A stretch of 64,000 nt of DNA from Neobacillus niacini NBRC 15566. GTDB lineage: Bacteria > Bacillota > Bacilli > Bacillales > Cytobacillaceae. The notes beneath the pieces are model-generated. The model saw nothing but the letters and a program-made list of their open reading frames with translations, was not told where the DNA came from and searched no databases. This document shows positions 20,673-33,268 of this stretch, in pieces. Both the position numbers and the translations under genes were made by a program. How positions within the stretch are numbered: the first letter of the stretch is position 1; the number at the start of each line of letters is the position of its first letter. Location of the stretch: positions 220,688-284,687 of the forward strand of contig NZ_BCVA01000004.1 of assembly GCF_001591505.1 (NCBI RefSeq), in the 5' to 3' direction.

Positions 20673-21857
20673 ATGAACAAGAAAACATTAAAAGATGTTG
20701 ATGTAAAAGGAAAACGCGTTTTCTGCCGCGTTGATTTTAACGTTCCTATGCAGGATGGAAAAATCACGGATGAAACAAGAATCCGCGCTGCACTACCTAC
20801 TATTCAATATTTAATTGATCAAGGTGCTAAAGTCATCTTGGCAAGCCATTTTGGACGTCCGAAGGGTAAAGTGGTAGAGGAAATGCGCTTAACTCCAGTG
20901 GGTGTAAGACTATCTGAACTTCTTGGCAAAAACGTTCAAAAAGCAGATGAAGCCTACGGTGATTCTGTAAAATCATTAATTGAATCTATGAATGAAGGCG
21001 ATGTTCTTCTTCTTGAAAACGTTCGTTTTTACCCAGGTGAAGAGAAGAATGATTCTGAACTTGCAAAAGCATTTGCAGAACTTGCGGATGTTTATGTAAA
21101 TGATGCCTTTGGTGCAGCACACAGAGCACATGCCTCCACAGAAGGTATTGCTCACCATCTTCCTGCTGTATCTGGTCTATTAATGGAAAAAGAGCTTGAT
21201 GTTTTAGGAAAAGCTTTATCAAATCCTGAACGTCCATTTACGGCAATTATTGGCGGAGCAAAGGTAAAGGACAAAATTGGTGTAATTGAAAACTTATTAG
21301 AGAAGGTCGATAACTTAATTATCGGTGGCGGTCTTGCTTATACTTTTATTAAAGCGCAAGGTCATGAAATTGGTAAATCTCTTCTTGAGGCAGATAAAAT
21401 TGACTTAGCCAATTCTTTTATCGAAAAAGCAAAAGAAAAAGGCGTTAATTTTTATATGCCAGTAGACGCTATTGTGGCAGATGATTTCTCTGCAGATGCG
21501 AATTCAAAAGAAGTAGCGATCGAAGAAATTCCGGCTGATTGGGAAGCACTTGATATCGGACCGAAAACAAGAGAAATCTATCGGGATGTAATCAAAAAAT
21601 CAAAATTAGTCATTTGGAACGGACCGATGGGTGTGTTCGAAATCGATAAATTTGCTGGCGGTACAAAAGCTGTTGCTGAAGCTCTTGCAGAAGCAGAAGG
21701 TACCTATTCAGTGATTGGCGGCGGCGATTCTGCAGCGGCAGTAGAGAAATTTAATTTAGCAGAGAAAATGAGTCATATTTCAACAGGCGGCGGTGCTTCA
21801 CTTGAATTCATGGAAGGCAAAGCACTTCCAGGCGTAGTCGCTCTAAATGATAAATAA
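20673..21857 (+). CDS. pgk: Phosphoglycerate kinase Pgk
   Basis: 394 residues, identical in length to B. subtilis Pgk. Substrate and hinge motifs are [49 protein letters not shown] and the nucleotide-binding [15 protein letters not shown] at 20673 preferred over TTG at 20667 because AAGGAGG ends 9 nt before it. Makes ATP and 3-phosphoglycerate in glycolysis. Confidence 0.97.
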   Translation: MNKKTLKDVDVKGKRVFCRVDFNVPMQDGKITDETRIRAALPTIQYLIDQGAKVILASHFGRPKGKVVEEMRLTPVGVRLSELLGKNVQKADEAYGDSVKSLIESMNEGDVLLLENVRFYPGEEKNDSELAKAFAELADVYVNDAFGAAHRAHASTEGIAHHLPAVSGLLMEKELDVLGKALSNPERPFTAIIGGAKVKDKIGVIENLLEKVDNLIIGGGLAYTFIKAQGHEIGKSLLEADKIDLANSFIEKAKEKGVNFYMPVDAIVADDFSADANSKEVAIEEIPADWEALDIGPKTREIYRDVIKKSKLVIWNGPMGVFEIDKFAGGTKAVAEALAEAEGTYSVIGGGDSAAAVEKFNLAEKMSHISTGGGASLEFMEGKALPGVVALNDK

Positions 21858-21860
21858 TAA

Positions 21861-24180
<2,320 letters not shown>

Positions 24181-24207
24181 TTTTTATATTAAAAGGAGAG
24201 AAATTAA

Positions 24208-25506
<1,299 letters not shown>

Positions 25507-25519
25507 AATGATTAAAGTG

Positions 25520-25550
25520 AAGGCACTCATTGACGAATGAGTGCCTTTCC
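25520..25550 (+). terminator. Terminator after eno
   Basis: Perfect 12-bp stem (25520-25531 with 25536-25547) with a GACG loop; the T-tail is weak. Confidence 0.75.
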
Positions 25551-25658
25551 TTGCTGCTGTGGCGGAAATCTGTCACAAAGACTAGTATTGTTAAAAGGTC
25601 AATATTATGGTACATTAAAAATACTGTGAAATGTACGAACTAACAGGAGGTGGCTTAC

Positions 25659-25892
25659 ATGCATGCATTGGTTGTAACATTATTAGTAATCGTAAGTATT
25701 GGACTTATTCTAGTTGTTTTATTGCAATCAGGTAAAAGTGCTGGATTATCTGGTGCCATTTCAGGTGGTGCAGAAACATTATTCGGTAAGCAAAAAGCAC
25801 GTGGACTTGATTTGATTTTACATCGTATTACTGTAGTATTAGCAGTTCTTTTCATTATTCTTGCTGTCTTAGTTGCGTACTTCGAAGTTTAA
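25659..25892 (+). CDS. secG: Preprotein translocase subunit SecG
   Basis: 77 residues with two membrane helices (about 3-22 and 55-75) and the conserved cytoplasmic loop [19 protein letters not shown]. Accessory subunit of SecYEG. AGGAGGTGG precedes; ATG at 25659 gives the family N-terminus MHAL, while the GTG at 25650 lies in the ribosome site. Confidence 0.95.
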   Translation: MHALVVTLLVIVSIGLILVVLLQSGKSAGLSGAISGGAETLFGKQKARGLDLILHRITVVLAVLFIILAVLVAYFEV

Positions 25893-25904
25893 TAAAGAAT
25901 GCTC

Positions 25905-25934
25905 AAAAAACCTGGCTTATGTCAGGTTTTTTTT
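25905..25934 (+). terminator. Terminator after secG
   Basis: AAAAAACCTG (25905-25914) with CAGGTTTTTT (25923-25932), 8-nt loop, long T-run. Confidence 0.85.
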
Positions 25935-26026
25935 ATGCACCGAAAATCGAAGGCTTTTTTCTGGAATGTTACCCAATTGTTTGCTTAAACTAAGGTAATG
26001 GATTTTTTTGAACTAAAGGAGTTTTT

Positions 26027-26776
26027 ATGATGAAAATTGCAGCACCTAAACCCTTTACCTTTAAGGCTGGAAAACGAGCAGTTTTATTGCTTCACGGATT
26101 TACAGGTAATTCGGCTGATGTTCGGATGTTAGGGAGATTTTTAGAAAAAAGGGGATATACTTGTCATGCTCCACATTATAAAGGGCATGGAGTTCCGCCG
26201 GAAGAGTTAGTACATACAGGCCCAACAGATTGGTGGCAGGATGTTATAAATGGCTATAATTTTTTAAAAAGCCAAGGCTATGAGGAAATTGCTGTTGGGG
26301 GACTTTCACTTGGCGGCGTATTTTCCTTAAAATTGGGTTACACTGTACCTATAAAGGGTATATTTCCGATGTGTGCACCAATGTATATAAAAAGTGAAGA
26401 AGTCATGTATCAAGGAATTCTAGAGTATGCCCGCGAATATAAAGTACGGGAAGGGAAAACCGAAGAGCAAGTCGAATTGGAAATGAATGAGTTCGCAAAA
26501 ACGCCCATGAATACATTAAAGGCTTTGCAGTCATTAATTTCTGATGTCCGCAACCATGTGGATATGATTTATGCTCCAACCTTTGTCGTCCAAGCCCGAC
26601 ACGACAAAATGATTAATACAGATAGTGCAAACATAATTTACAATGAAGTTGAGTCCGTTAACAAAGAAATTAAATGGTACGAGGAATCTGGACATGTAAT
26701 AACGCTAGATAAAGAACGTGACCAGCTTCATGAAGATATTTACGCCTTTTTAGAAAAATTAGATTGGCAGAACTAA
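26027..26776 (+). CDS. est: Carboxylesterase Est (YvaK family)
   Basis: 249 residues, alpha/beta hydrolase. Oxyanion region LLHGFTGN, nucleophile Ser in [12 protein letters not shown] (about residue 96), acid in ARHDKMI and His in [11 protein letters not shown]. It matches the small Geobacillus/Bacillus carboxylesterases that hydrolyse short acyl esters and monoacylglycerols; physiological substrate unknown. Two adjacent ATGs (26027, 26030) both fit AAAGGAG at 26015-26021. Sits between secG and rnr as in B. subtilis. Confidence 0.88.
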   Translation: MMKIAAPKPFTFKAGKRAVLLLHGFTGNSADVRMLGRFLEKRGYTCHAPHYKGHGVPPEELVHTGPTDWWQDVINGYNFLKSQGYEEIAVGGLSLGGVFSLKLGYTVPIKGIFPMCAPMYIKSEEVMYQGILEYAREYKVREGKTEEQVELEMNEFAKTPMNTLKALQSLISDVRNHVDMIYAPTFVVQARHDKMINTDSANIIYNEVESVNKEIKWYEESGHVITLDKERDQLHEDIYAFLEKLDWQN

Positions 26777-26797
26777 TCTCTTGAGGAGGGATTTTAT

Positions 26798-29155
26798 TTG
26801 GAAGATAATATTCAACTGCACGTTGATAAACTATTACAATATATGAAAGATGAGGCTTATAAGCCTTTGACGGTACAAGAACTAGAAGCAGCATTTGGAA
26901 TTTCGGATTCAAGTGACTTTAAAGAATTTGTTAAAGCGCTTGTTCAAATGGAGGAAAAAGGACTTGTTGTCCGTACACGCAGCAACCGTTATGGATTGCC
27001 GCAAAAAATGAACCTCATCCGCGGTAAACTGACAGGGCATGCAAAAGGCTTTGCGTTTGTGATTCCAGATGAACCGGGTATGGATGATATTTTTATACCG
27101 CCAAATGAACTGAATAATGCCATGCATGGTGATACTGTACTTGCTCGAATTTCTTCTGAGACTTCTGGTCAGCGACGTGAAGGAAGTATCATTCGTATAT
27201 TAGAAAGAGGCGTAACGCAAATCGTCGGCACCTATGTGGAAAGCAAAAGCTTTGGTTTTGTGATCCCGGATGATAAAAAATTTGCCAGTGATATCTTTAT
27301 TCCAAAATCAGCATCTAAAGGAGCCGTAGAAGGCCATAAAGTGGTTGTTAAGCTTACTACCTATCCAGAGGGACGTAAAAGTGCTGAAGGAGAGGTTATC
27401 ACTGTACTTGGACATAAAAATGATCCGGGTGTGGATATTCTTTCTGTTATCCATAAGCATGGCCTGCCAATGGCTTTCCCAGATGACGTATTAAAGCAAG
27501 CAAATGAGACACCTGATACAATCGATGAAAGCGAATTGGCGAACCGTCGTGATCTCCGGAATGAAACGATTGTGACAATAGACGGCGCTGACGCGAAAGA
27601 CCTTGATGACGCGGTTACTGTAACGAAGCTGGATAATGGCAACTATAAGCTTGGCGTACATATTGCAGATGTAAGCTATTATGTAAAAGAAGGAACGCCA
27701 ATCGACCTTGAGGCAGAAGAACGTGCAACAAGTGTTTATTTAGTCGACAGGGTCATTCCAATGATTCCACATCGTTTATCCAATGGAATTTGTTCACTTA
27801 ATCCAAGAGTGGACCGCCTGGTGTTATCGTGTGATATGGAAATTAATTCAGAAGGTCAAGTAGTGAATCACGAGATTTTCCAAAGTGTAATCAAAACAAC
27901 GGAGAGAATGACTTACTTTGATGTAAATAAGATCTTAGTTGATAAAGATGAGGAAACACGATCCCGCTATGAATCCCTTGTGCCGATGTTTGAGCAAATG
28001 GAAGAACTTGCACAAATATTGCGAGAGAAGCGAATGAAGCGCGGTGCGATCGATTTTGACTTCAAAGAGTCTAAGGTTTTGGTTGATGAAGATAGTAAAC
28101 CGTTAGATGTAGTTCTCCGCGAACGTTCGGTAGCCGAAAGATTAATTGAGGAATTTATGCTTGCTGCCAATGAAACAGTCGCAGAACATTTTCACTGGAT
28201 GGAAGTACCGTTTATTTACCGAATCCATGAAGATCCAAAAGAAGATAAGCTGAGAAGGTTTTTTGAGTTTATCACGAACTTTGGCTACATTGTCAAAGGA
28301 ACAGCGAATGATGTCCATCCAAGGGCCCTGCAGGAGATTATTGAAGAAGTTCAGGGTAAGCCGGAAGAGATGGTTATCTCGACGGTTATGCTTAGGTCCA
28401 TGCAGCAGGCGAAATATGATCCAGAAAGCTTAGGTCACTTTGGGTTATCAACAGAGTTTTATACTCATTTCACATCGCCAATTCGACGGTATCCAGATAC
28501 CATCGTCCATCGTTTGATCCGCACCTATTTAATAGAAGGAAAGCTTGATGAGACAACAAGGGAAAAATGGAATGCGCGATTGCCAGAAATTGCTCAGCAT
28601 TCATCGAAAATGGAACGCCGCGCGGTTGACGCTGAACGTGAAACAGATGAGCTTAAGAAAGCTGAATATATGGAAGATAAGATTGGTGAAGAGTATGATG
28701 GTATCATTAGCTCTGTAACCAATTTTGGAATGTTTGTCGAGCTTCCTAATACGATTGAGGGTCTCGTCCATGTGAGCTATTTGACAGATGACTACTATCG
28801 ATTTGACGAGCGCCATTTTGCGATGATTGGTGAGCGGACAGGTAACGTATTCCGTATTGGGGATGAAATTACCGTCAGAGTTGTAAAAGTCAATAAAGAC
28901 GAGCGTTCCATCGACTTTGAAATTGTCGGTATGAAAGGTACACGCCGTGAGCGTTCAGAGACTCCGAGAGTGTTTAAAACAGGCAGCGATACCAAAAAAC
29001 CACGCCGCAATAAACAAGAAGGCCGAGGCGGCGGACAAAAGTCTGAAGCACGTGGTGGAGGATCAGGTCAAGGATCGGGAACCCGGAAGAAAAAGAAGTT
29101 TTACGATAATGTACCTAAAAATAAAAGCACCAAGCGGAAAAACAAGAAAAGATAA
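26798..29155 (+). CDS. rnr: Ribonuclease R
   Basis: 785 residues. Order: N-terminal winged helix (about 1-70), cold-shock domains (about 75-230), RNB catalytic domain (about 250-570; acidic cluster [13 protein letters not shown]), S1 domain (about 630-715; [20 protein letters not shown]) and a basic C-terminal tail rich in Lys/Arg/Gly. It is a 3'-5' exonuclease that degrades structured RNA and takes part in tmRNA-linked decay. The start is TTG at 26798, decided by GAGGAGGG at 26783-26790. Confidence 0.96.
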   Translation: MEDNIQLHVDKLLQYMKDEAYKPLTVQELEAAFGISDSSDFKEFVKALVQMEEKGLVVRTRSNRYGLPQKMNLIRGKLTGHAKGFAFVIPDEPGMDDIFIPPNELNNAMHGDTVLARISSETSGQRREGSIIRILERGVTQIVGTYVESKSFGFVIPDDKKFASDIFIPKSASKGAVEGHKVVVKLTTYPEGRKSAEGEVITVLGHKNDPGVDILSVIHKHGLPMAFPDDVLKQANETPDTIDESELANRRDLRNETIVTIDGADAKDLDDAVTVTKLDNGNYKLGVHIADVSYYVKEGTPIDLEAEERATSVYLVDRVIPMIPHRLSNGICSLNPRVDRLVLSCDMEINSEGQVVNHEIFQSVIKTTERMTYFDVNKILVDKDEETRSRYESLVPMFEQMEELAQILREKRMKRGAIDFDFKESKVLVDEDSKPLDVVLRERSVAERLIEEFMLAANETVAEHFHWMEVPFIYRIHEDPKEDKLRRFFEFITNFGYIVKGTANDVHPRALQEIIEEVQGKPEEMVISTVMLRSMQQAKYDPESLGHFGLSTEFYTHFTSPIRRYPDTIVHRLIRTYLIEGKLDETTREKWNARLPEIAQHSSKMERRAVDAERETDELKKAEYMEDKIGEEYDGIISSVTNFGMFVELPNTIEGLVHVSYLTDDYYRFDERHFAMIGERTGNVFRIGDEITVRVVKVNKDERSIDFEIVGMKGTRRERSETPRVFKTGSDTKKPRRNKQEGRGGGQKSEARGGGSGQGSGTRKKKKFYDNVPKNKSTKRKNKKR

Positions 29156-29242
29156 TTTAGGTGGGGGCCTTCTTCTAGGTCCCCTTTCAATTGTTATCAA
29201 TAACGTTTTCTGCTAAAATAAACCCATGACGAGGTGAGAGAC

Positions 29243-29710
29243 ATGCCAAAAGGTGTAGGAAAAGTGGTGGCGCAAAATAAAAAGGCATACCATGATTACT
29301 TTATTGAAGAAACATATGAGGCAGGTATCGTTCTTCAAGGTACTGAAATTAAATCAATTCGTGCGGGCAAAGTAAATTTAAAGGATTCCTATGCACGTAT
29401 CCATAATGGTGAAATGCACTTATTAAATATGCATGTAAGCCCATATGAGCAAGGGAATCGCTACAATCATGATCCTTTGAGACAAAGAAAGCTGTTGCTT
29501 CATAAGCGGGAAATTAATAAACTTTTCGGTGAAACTCGAGAAGCAGGTTATGCATTGATTCCTTTAAAAATTTATTTGAAAAATGGGTTTGCAAAGGTTT
29601 TATTAGGCTTAGCAAAGGGTAAAAAGAATTATGATAAACGTGAAGTCCTTAAGCAAAAAGAGGCTAAGCGTGATATCGAGCGTGCATTCCGTGATCGTCA
29701 GAAAATGTAA
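29243..29710 (+). CDS. smpB: SsrA-binding protein SmpB
   Basis: 155 residues. OB-fold core with [21 protein letters not shown] and [18 protein letters not shown], plus the basic C-terminal tail ([20 protein letters not shown]) that enters the empty mRNA channel. It binds the tRNA-like domain of tmRNA and delivers it to stalled ribosomes. ATG at 29243 follows GAGGTGAG; the GTG at 29234 lies in that site. It directly precedes ssrA. Confidence 0.97.
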   Translation: MPKGVGKVVAQNKKAYHDYFIEETYEAGIVLQGTEIKSIRAGKVNLKDSYARIHNGEMHLLNMHVSPYEQGNRYNHDPLRQRKLLLHKREINKLFGETREAGYALIPLKIYLKNGFAKVLLGLAKGKKNYDKREVLKQKEAKRDIERAFRDRQKM

Positions 29711-29726
29711 TGACAAATAATTACAA

Positions 29727-29754
29727 TTGAAAAATCCGCTCAGTGTGTTATAAT
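29727..29754 (+). promoter_or_regulatory. Promoter of ssrA
   Basis: TTGAAA (29727-29732), 16-bp spacer, TATAAT (29749-29754). Transcription from about 29761 would give a precursor with roughly 97 nt of 5' leader, to be removed by RNase P. The leader contains a small hairpin TCGCT-AAGG-AGCGA. Confidence 0.65.
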
Positions 29755-29945
29755 AAGTTTGTCGCTAAGGAGCGATGATAACTTTTTGCTCAAACTATTG
29801 TTGAGCTTCCGACGTCTGCAGCTTGAATCTTTAAGTAGATTTCAGCTCATTTTATATGGGGGCGCTACGGATTCGACAGGGGTAGTTCGAGCTTGGGTTG
29901 CGAGTCGAGGGGATCGGCCTCGTTAAAACGTCAACGCCTATAACT

Positions 29946-29981
29946 GGCAAAACTAACAACAACCTAGCTTTCGCAGCTTAA
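29946..29981 (+). other. tmRNA tag-peptide reading frame
   Basis: Eleven codons plus TAA encode GKTNNNLAFAA. The GKTN start matches B. subtilis; the C-terminal ending is LAFAA in place of the B. subtilis ending VALAA, still with the terminal Ala-Ala recognised by Clp proteases. Confidence 0.85.
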
Positions 29982-30200
29982 TAACTGCTTAGCTGTTCGC
30001 CCCTCCATCGCCTATGTGGTAGGGTAGCGGACTCACTCTTAGTAGGCTACGCCGGAGCTCACCGTCTGAGGGCGAAGGAAGAGAACAACCAGACTAGCTG
30101 ACCGGACGCCTGTCGATAGGCAAAAGGATCAGTGAATCGCCAATATGTCGACTACACTCGTAGAAGCTTAAGTGCCGATATCTTTGGACGCGGGTTCGAT

Positions 30201-30477
30201 TAGTAACTTAGTCGCCTTATGTGGTAACACATAAGTGAAAATTCGGCTTTATCGGTGAAACCTACGTCGCCAAAATGGTGATAGGGCAATGCCGAGCGGT
30301 ATGTGGAGTAATCCAACAGCCGTGTATCGACTTATAGGCTGCCATTTTAAATGGTAGTACTAGGATGCGAAATGCTGCCTGCAAGGTAAAAATTATATTT
30401 CGCATAATACGCCGAAGGGCCTGTTAACGCAGGTTCAAGATATAGTCAGTGCCATGACGAAAGCATGGAAACGCACG
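30201..30477 (+). other. Group I intron in the tmRNA T-loop
   Basis: 277 nt, no ORF. P1: exon CGAT (30197-30200) pairs with GTCG (30211-30214), placing the required U-G wobble at the 5' splice site. P2: CTTATGTG/CACATAAG with a GTAA (GNRA) loop (30216-30235). Q-like box GGGCAATGCCGAGC (30284-30297). P7: GACTTATA (30329-30336) with TATAGTC (30441-30447), one bulged base. P8: CCTG/CAGG (30420-30433), then J8/7 inside TTCAAGATATAGTC (30434-30447). P9: CCATG/CATGG (30452-30468). The intron ends in G at 30477. A further 9-bp stem pairs 30365-30373 with 30397-30405. Splicing restores the T-loop TTCGATT. Confidence 0.93.
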
Positions 30478-30511
30478 TCCCGCCGTCTCCACCATACATA
30501 AGGTGGATTAC

Positions 30512-30542
30512 AGACCAGCATATAAATTGCTGGTCTTTTTTA
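30512..30542 (+). terminator. ssrA terminator
   Basis: AGACCAGCA (30512-30520) with TGCTGGTCT (30528-30536) and a TTTTTTA tail. The tail overlaps the stop codon of the convergent endonuclease gene. Confidence 0.88.
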
Positions 30543-30947
30543 TATTAAAAAAAATGCCTCTTCAAAAGCTAATTTCTGTTCTAATGATTGCGAATTATAT
30601 TTTCCGTTTCGTGGAGTTACTTTTTCATAATTCTCTATGATCCATTGACATCTGTTTCTCTTTTTATTAACTCTAAGGTATGGTTTAATATTTTTTAATA
30701 AAAATAACACGGATTCTTTTTTCTTAATATTTAATGTATATGAGTTTTTATGTTTTTCCGGTCTATAGTTCTTTTTATTATTTATTTTCCCTCCTGTAAG
30801 AGCTTGAATATATTCTAAAAGCTCTAAATCTGTGGATGCAATTGAAATGCAGGGCCGACGATGTTCGCCTTCATGCATTCTTGTTAATGAAATTGATCCT
30901 TCTCCATCAATTATTCCTGCAATGTAAGCAGATTCCCAGCATTCCAT
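30540..30947 (-). CDS. LAGLIDADG homing endonuclease, free-standing beside ssrA
   Basis: 135 residues with one LAGLIDADG motif, AYIAGIIDGEGSISL (about residues 7-21), whose acidic residue would bind the catalytic metal; single-motif enzymes act as homodimers. The C-terminal part (LKNIKPYLRVNKKRNRCQWI and NYEKVTPRNGKYN) is typical of the LAGLIDADG_1 group. Ribosome site GGAGGAG lies before the ATG. It lies outside the ssrA intron, convergent to it, 46 nt past the CCA end. Its likely job is to cut intronless ssrA and drive intron homing, but the cleavage site is inferred from location only. It appears intact. Confidence 0.88.
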   Translation of the reverse strand: MECWESAYIAGIIDGEGSISLTRMHEGEHRRPCISIASTDLELLEYIQALTGGKINNKKNYRPEKHKNSYTLNIKKKESVLFLLKNIKPYLRVNKKRNRCQWIIENYEKVTPRNGKYNSQSLEQKLAFEEAFFLI

Positions 30948-30999
30948 AACTGACTCCTCCAGTTTTTTAAAGTATAAACAAAAACGTATGTTCTTATTT

Positions 31000-31028
31000 A
31001 TTATATTGTTTTACAGAAATTAATTCAA
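31000..31028 (-). promoter_or_regulatory. Candidate sigma-A promoter of the homing endonuclease
   Basis: On the minus strand TTGAAT (31028-31023), 17-bp spacer, TATAAT (31005-31000). This gives the endonuclease expression independent of ssrA. Confidence 0.6.
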
Positions 31029-31191
31029 ATTAATAATAAAAACAAAGGCTATCCTTCTTTAAACTACAGAGGCAAAAATACTTCCCGATAACAATCCGAA
31101 TTCAAATTAAGATTTGTATCCTACATATTTGGTTGATCTTTTACTTCCTCTAACTAAAGACCGTCTTAACGTTATTTTTGTACAAAGAGTG

Positions 31192-31219
31192 ACATTTAGG
31201 CATTTATCCGCATACGCTA
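31192..31219 (+). promoter_or_regulatory. Candidate sigma-K (or sigma-E) promoter
   Basis: AC at 31192-31193 and CATACGCTA at 31211-31219 match the late mother-cell pattern AC-N16/17-CATANNNTA. It precedes two GerPA/GerPF-like genes, which are expected to be mother-cell expressed. Confidence 0.6.
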
Positions 31220-31254
31220 TTCTAAACCTTTGTAAAGAAAATGAGGGGGATGTT

Positions 31255-31509
31255 ATGCCTTCTATCATCATTAACTTATATAGTTTAAAGATAAATAGCA
31301 TATCAGGAAATGGTTCTGTAACGATTGGGGAAGCGGCACATAATAGCCATACAGCGAAGAGTAAGGTTCAAGGAGTTAATTCATCCTACGGGGATTTATC
31401 TCCAACTGAAGCTAATTTGGAAAACATCCTCATCGATCCTGATGTAAATGATATGACGGATATTGGAAATTCAGATAGTACAAATGTTGGAAGAATCCCA
31501 GGTTTCTAA
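31255..31509 (+). CDS. GerPA/GerPF-family spore germination protein
   Basis: 84 residues, small, soluble, rich in Asn, Ser and Gly. The pattern (IIINLYSLKINSISGNGSVTIG near the start, then NSHTAKSKVQG and a C-terminal DPDVND segment) resembles GerPA/GerPF proteins, which are needed for nutrient germinants to pass the spore coat. The ATG at 31255 follows GAGGGGG. It is not in a full gerPABCDEF operon. The next gene is a paralogue. Assignment is by recognised pattern only. Confidence 0.65.
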   Translation: MPSIIINLYSLKINSISGNGSVTIGEAAHNSHTAKSKVQGVNSSYGDLSPTEANLENILIDPDVNDMTDIGNSDSTNVGRIPGF

Positions 31510-31530
31510 TGGGAAGGGGGAGATGAGAGT

Positions 31531-31773
31531 ATGCCTTATCAAATAAATATTTTTAATATAAAGGTCAACGGTGCCACACAGAATGGAAATATTGATATTG
31601 GTCCAACCGTCCATAATAGTCACACTTCCAATACCAAATTAATCGCTGCAAATTTTTCTCAAGGAGATTTTTCACCAACCTTCTCGCAAATGAACGCAGG
31701 AAATTTAGATACAGATGTTAGTGACCAAGATCAAATTGCGAACCCTTCAATGCCAATCGCAAACCAGGTTTGA
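31531..31773 (+). CDS. GerPA/GerPF-family spore germination protein, paralogue
   Basis: 80 residues. Shares the IxIFNIKVNGATQNGNIDIG and HNSHTSNTK layout with the preceding gene, and ends with DTDVSDQDQIANP, close to the DSDVADQDQ motif of GerPF. Ribosome site AAGGGGGAGATG lies upstream. Probably spore inner-coat associated and co-transcribed with its paralogue and the alpha-crystallin-like gene. Confidence 0.72.
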   Translation: MPYQINIFNIKVNGATQNGNIDIGPTVHNSHTSNTKLIAANFSQGDFSPTFSQMNAGNLDTDVSDQDQIANPSMPIANQV

Positions 31774-31793
31774 TGATCTAGAGGTGGGGAAAG

Positions 31794-32222
31794 ATGGATA
31801 TTGAAAAAATTAGACAATGGCTTGAGATTACGAATGAATATAGAAAAAGCGACTTTTGGTCAAGTGTATTATCTGAAAAAGCTCCTAAAGAATTCTTTTC
31901 GAGAGTAAACCGCCATGAGCCCAGGTATGATGTTTACAGAAATCAAACGACTGTATGCTTATTGATTGAATTACCTGGTATTCGGCTAGATCAAATATCA
32001 CTCAATCTAATATTAAATAAGCAAATTTCAATAAAAACGAAAGTCAATCCTCCGATTTCTAACGAACTGGCAATCATGCAGCAAAGACACTATGGAGAAG
32101 TCGAACTTGAAATTGATTTACCTGAACCAACGGAGGCTCATTTATTAACTGTTCAATACCAGGATGGACTTTTATATATTCATTATCCAAGACAGATACA
32201 AAATATAAACATAAATCCCTAA
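31794..32222 (+). CDS. Hsp20/alpha-crystallin-like spore protein
   Basis: 142 residues. A divergent alpha-crystallin domain spans about residues 45-138 (YDVYRNQTTVCLLIELPGI, then VELEIDLPEPTEAHLL and DGLLYIHYPR in place of the usual G-V-L motif). Bacillus coat proteins CotM and CotP are of this family, and the neighbours are spore proteins, so a coat role is inferred. Ribosome site GAGGTGGGG precedes the ATG. Confidence 0.68.
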   Translation: MDIEKIRQWLEITNEYRKSDFWSSVLSEKAPKEFFSRVNRHEPRYDVYRNQTTVCLLIELPGIRLDQISLNLILNKQISIKTKVNPPISNELAIMQQRHYGEVELEIDLPEPTEAHLLTVQYQDGLLYIHYPRQIQNININP

Positions 32223-32224
32223 GA

Positions 32225-32260
32225 AAGAAGCTATCCCTCTATTGTGAAGGATAGCTTCTT
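32225..32260. terminator. Bidirectional terminator, spore gene cluster
   Basis: Perfect 12-bp stem (32225-32236 with 32249-32260) followed by TTTT, between convergent genes. Confidence 0.8.
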
Positions 32261-32263
32261 TTA

Positions 32264-32935
32264 TTAATGCGGCAAATTGTTGTTCATAGAATTTGTCGGC
32301 ATTTGACCCATCGGTTGTCCCATTCCTTGACCTTGTGCAGGTGCAAATGCATTTCTATATTGATTCATGTCCGTCTCAGCCAGCTGAGGAACTTGATAGT
32401 AATGGTGTTTATTTTGATAAATAGAAAGTTCATAACCCATCTCTATGCAATTTGGAATAGAATCAGCCAGCACACGGCGAACAACTGGATTGGATGTTTC
32501 TAGCGCTGCCATTGTTTTCATTGAAGCTGATGATTTACACGAAGCTAACATACAGCTTGAAATGTATTCATCATTAATCTCTGAAATGGACTGCCAAGGC
32601 TTCTTTGGCTGAGTTGGCTTCATACCATAGATAAAGTCATTCCCTTGGTTCATCATATATTTTGAAGTAGGATGTGAAGGGTTTTGTCCTGTTTTGAAAC
32701 ACTCGACGGTGATGTTGTATTCATCCTGCATAAATTTATATTGGCGATCAAGTATGTCCAATAATTCTGGATCCTTTACATGTTGGCGTAATAGCATGTA
32801 GGAATTCATCGTACCGATTGCTGCACTTAATACTTCATTTAAGTCAATTACCTCGTGACCGCCATGATTAAGTTGTGGAGGTACATTCCCTGTATGCATG
32901 TTTTGGTGCATTTGTCCTTGTTGGTTTTGCATCAT
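32264..32935 (-). CDS. CotF-family spore coat protein
   Basis: 223 residues. Gln/Asn/Met/His-rich termini flank a helical core (DLNEVLSAAIGTMNSYMLLR and LADSIPNCIEMGYELSIYQ) typical of the CotF/coat ferritin-like family. The C-terminus repeats GQGMGQPMGQMP. Acts in the spore coat; individual role unknown. GAGGAG ribosome site lies upstream. Convergent with the alpha-crystallin-like gene. Confidence 0.78.
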   Translation of the reverse strand: MMQNQQGQMHQNMHTGNVPPQLNHGGHEVIDLNEVLSAAIGTMNSYMLLRQHVKDPELLDILDRQYKFMQDEYNITVECFKTGQNPSHPTSKYMMNQGNDFIYGMKPTQPKKPWQSISEINDEYISSCMLASCKSSASMKTMAALETSNPVVRRVLADSIPNCIEMGYELSIYQNKHHYYQVPQLAETDMNQYRNAFAPAQGQGMGQPMGQMPTNSMNNNLPH

Positions 32936-33268
32936 ATTCTTCTCCTCCTAATTCAATTGATAATAGCCATATTTATTATGTTTCAATCGGTCATAGTTAT
33001 TCACCTAAATCATTTGTTCAAAAGATTGTAACGTAATGGTTTTAGAAAAATGAACAACGTCAATACTCACCAGTAGTGAGTAGGAAGTGCGCGTAAAATT
33101 GCATGATGAGTTAAAAACTTTTCCATATTTTTACGACCACAAAGGGCTTTTGAAAACCTATATGTCCTCATCTGAAGTGATGAACATTGTAAACTGATAA
33201 GTATAAAAAGCATAAGTTTACGAAAAGAGCAAAAAATAAAGAACAAGCGATGAATTAACCGCCTGTTC
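32936..33268. other. 333-bp intergenic region
   Basis: Contains the upstream region of the CotF-like gene, an unexplained perfect 7-bp inverted repeat (TACTCAC-CAGTA-GTGAGTA, 33064-33082), and the terminator of the von Willebrand gene (33226-33268). No coding frame with a ribosome site was recognised. Confidence 0.45.
33226..33268 (-). terminator. Terminator of the VWA gene
   Basis: On the minus strand GAACAGGCG (33268-33260) pairs with CGCTTGTTC (33249-33241), one G-U pair, then TTTATTTTTTG. Confidence 0.65.

Larger units (their letters stand above)
29858..30494 (+). ncRNA. ssrA: tmRNA (ssrA) gene interrupted by a group I intron
   Basis: Exon 1 is 29858-30200 (343 nt) and exon 2 is 30478-30494 (17 nt); joined they give 360 nt, the normal Bacillus size. 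Acceptor stem GGGGGCG (29858-29864) pairs with CGTCTCC (30484-30490), then A and encoded CCA (30492-30494). The T stem GCGGG (30190-30194) pairs with CCCGC (30479-30483) only after splicing. The tag frame at 29946-29981 reads GKTNNNLAFAA then TAA; with the tmRNA-borne alanine the tag is A-GKTNNNLAFAA. It acts with SmpB to rescue stalled ribosomes and mark products for ClpP-type proteases. The intron inside the T-loop is the outstanding oddity. Confidence 0.96.
30948..31254. other. 307-bp divergent regulatory region
   Basis: Holds the endonuclease ribosome site and promoter (31000-31028, minus strand) and a sporulation-type promoter (31192-31219, plus strand) for the GerPA-like gene. AT-rich. 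A frame is open on the plus strand from 31114 but the ribosome site points to 31255, so that part is not taken as coding. Confidence 0.5.

Noticed and set aside
30201..30477. Genomic-island attachment duplication or integrase insertion at ssrA
   Set aside because: Such insertions displace the 3' end and leave a direct repeat with an integrase nearby. Here the insert is short, ORF-free, folds as a group I intron and exact removal restores the T-loop.
31114..31254. Upstream extension of the GerPA-like ORF on the plus strand
   Set aside because: It has no ribosome site at its start, contains the sigma-K-like promoter, and the strong GAGGGGG site points to the ATG at 31255.
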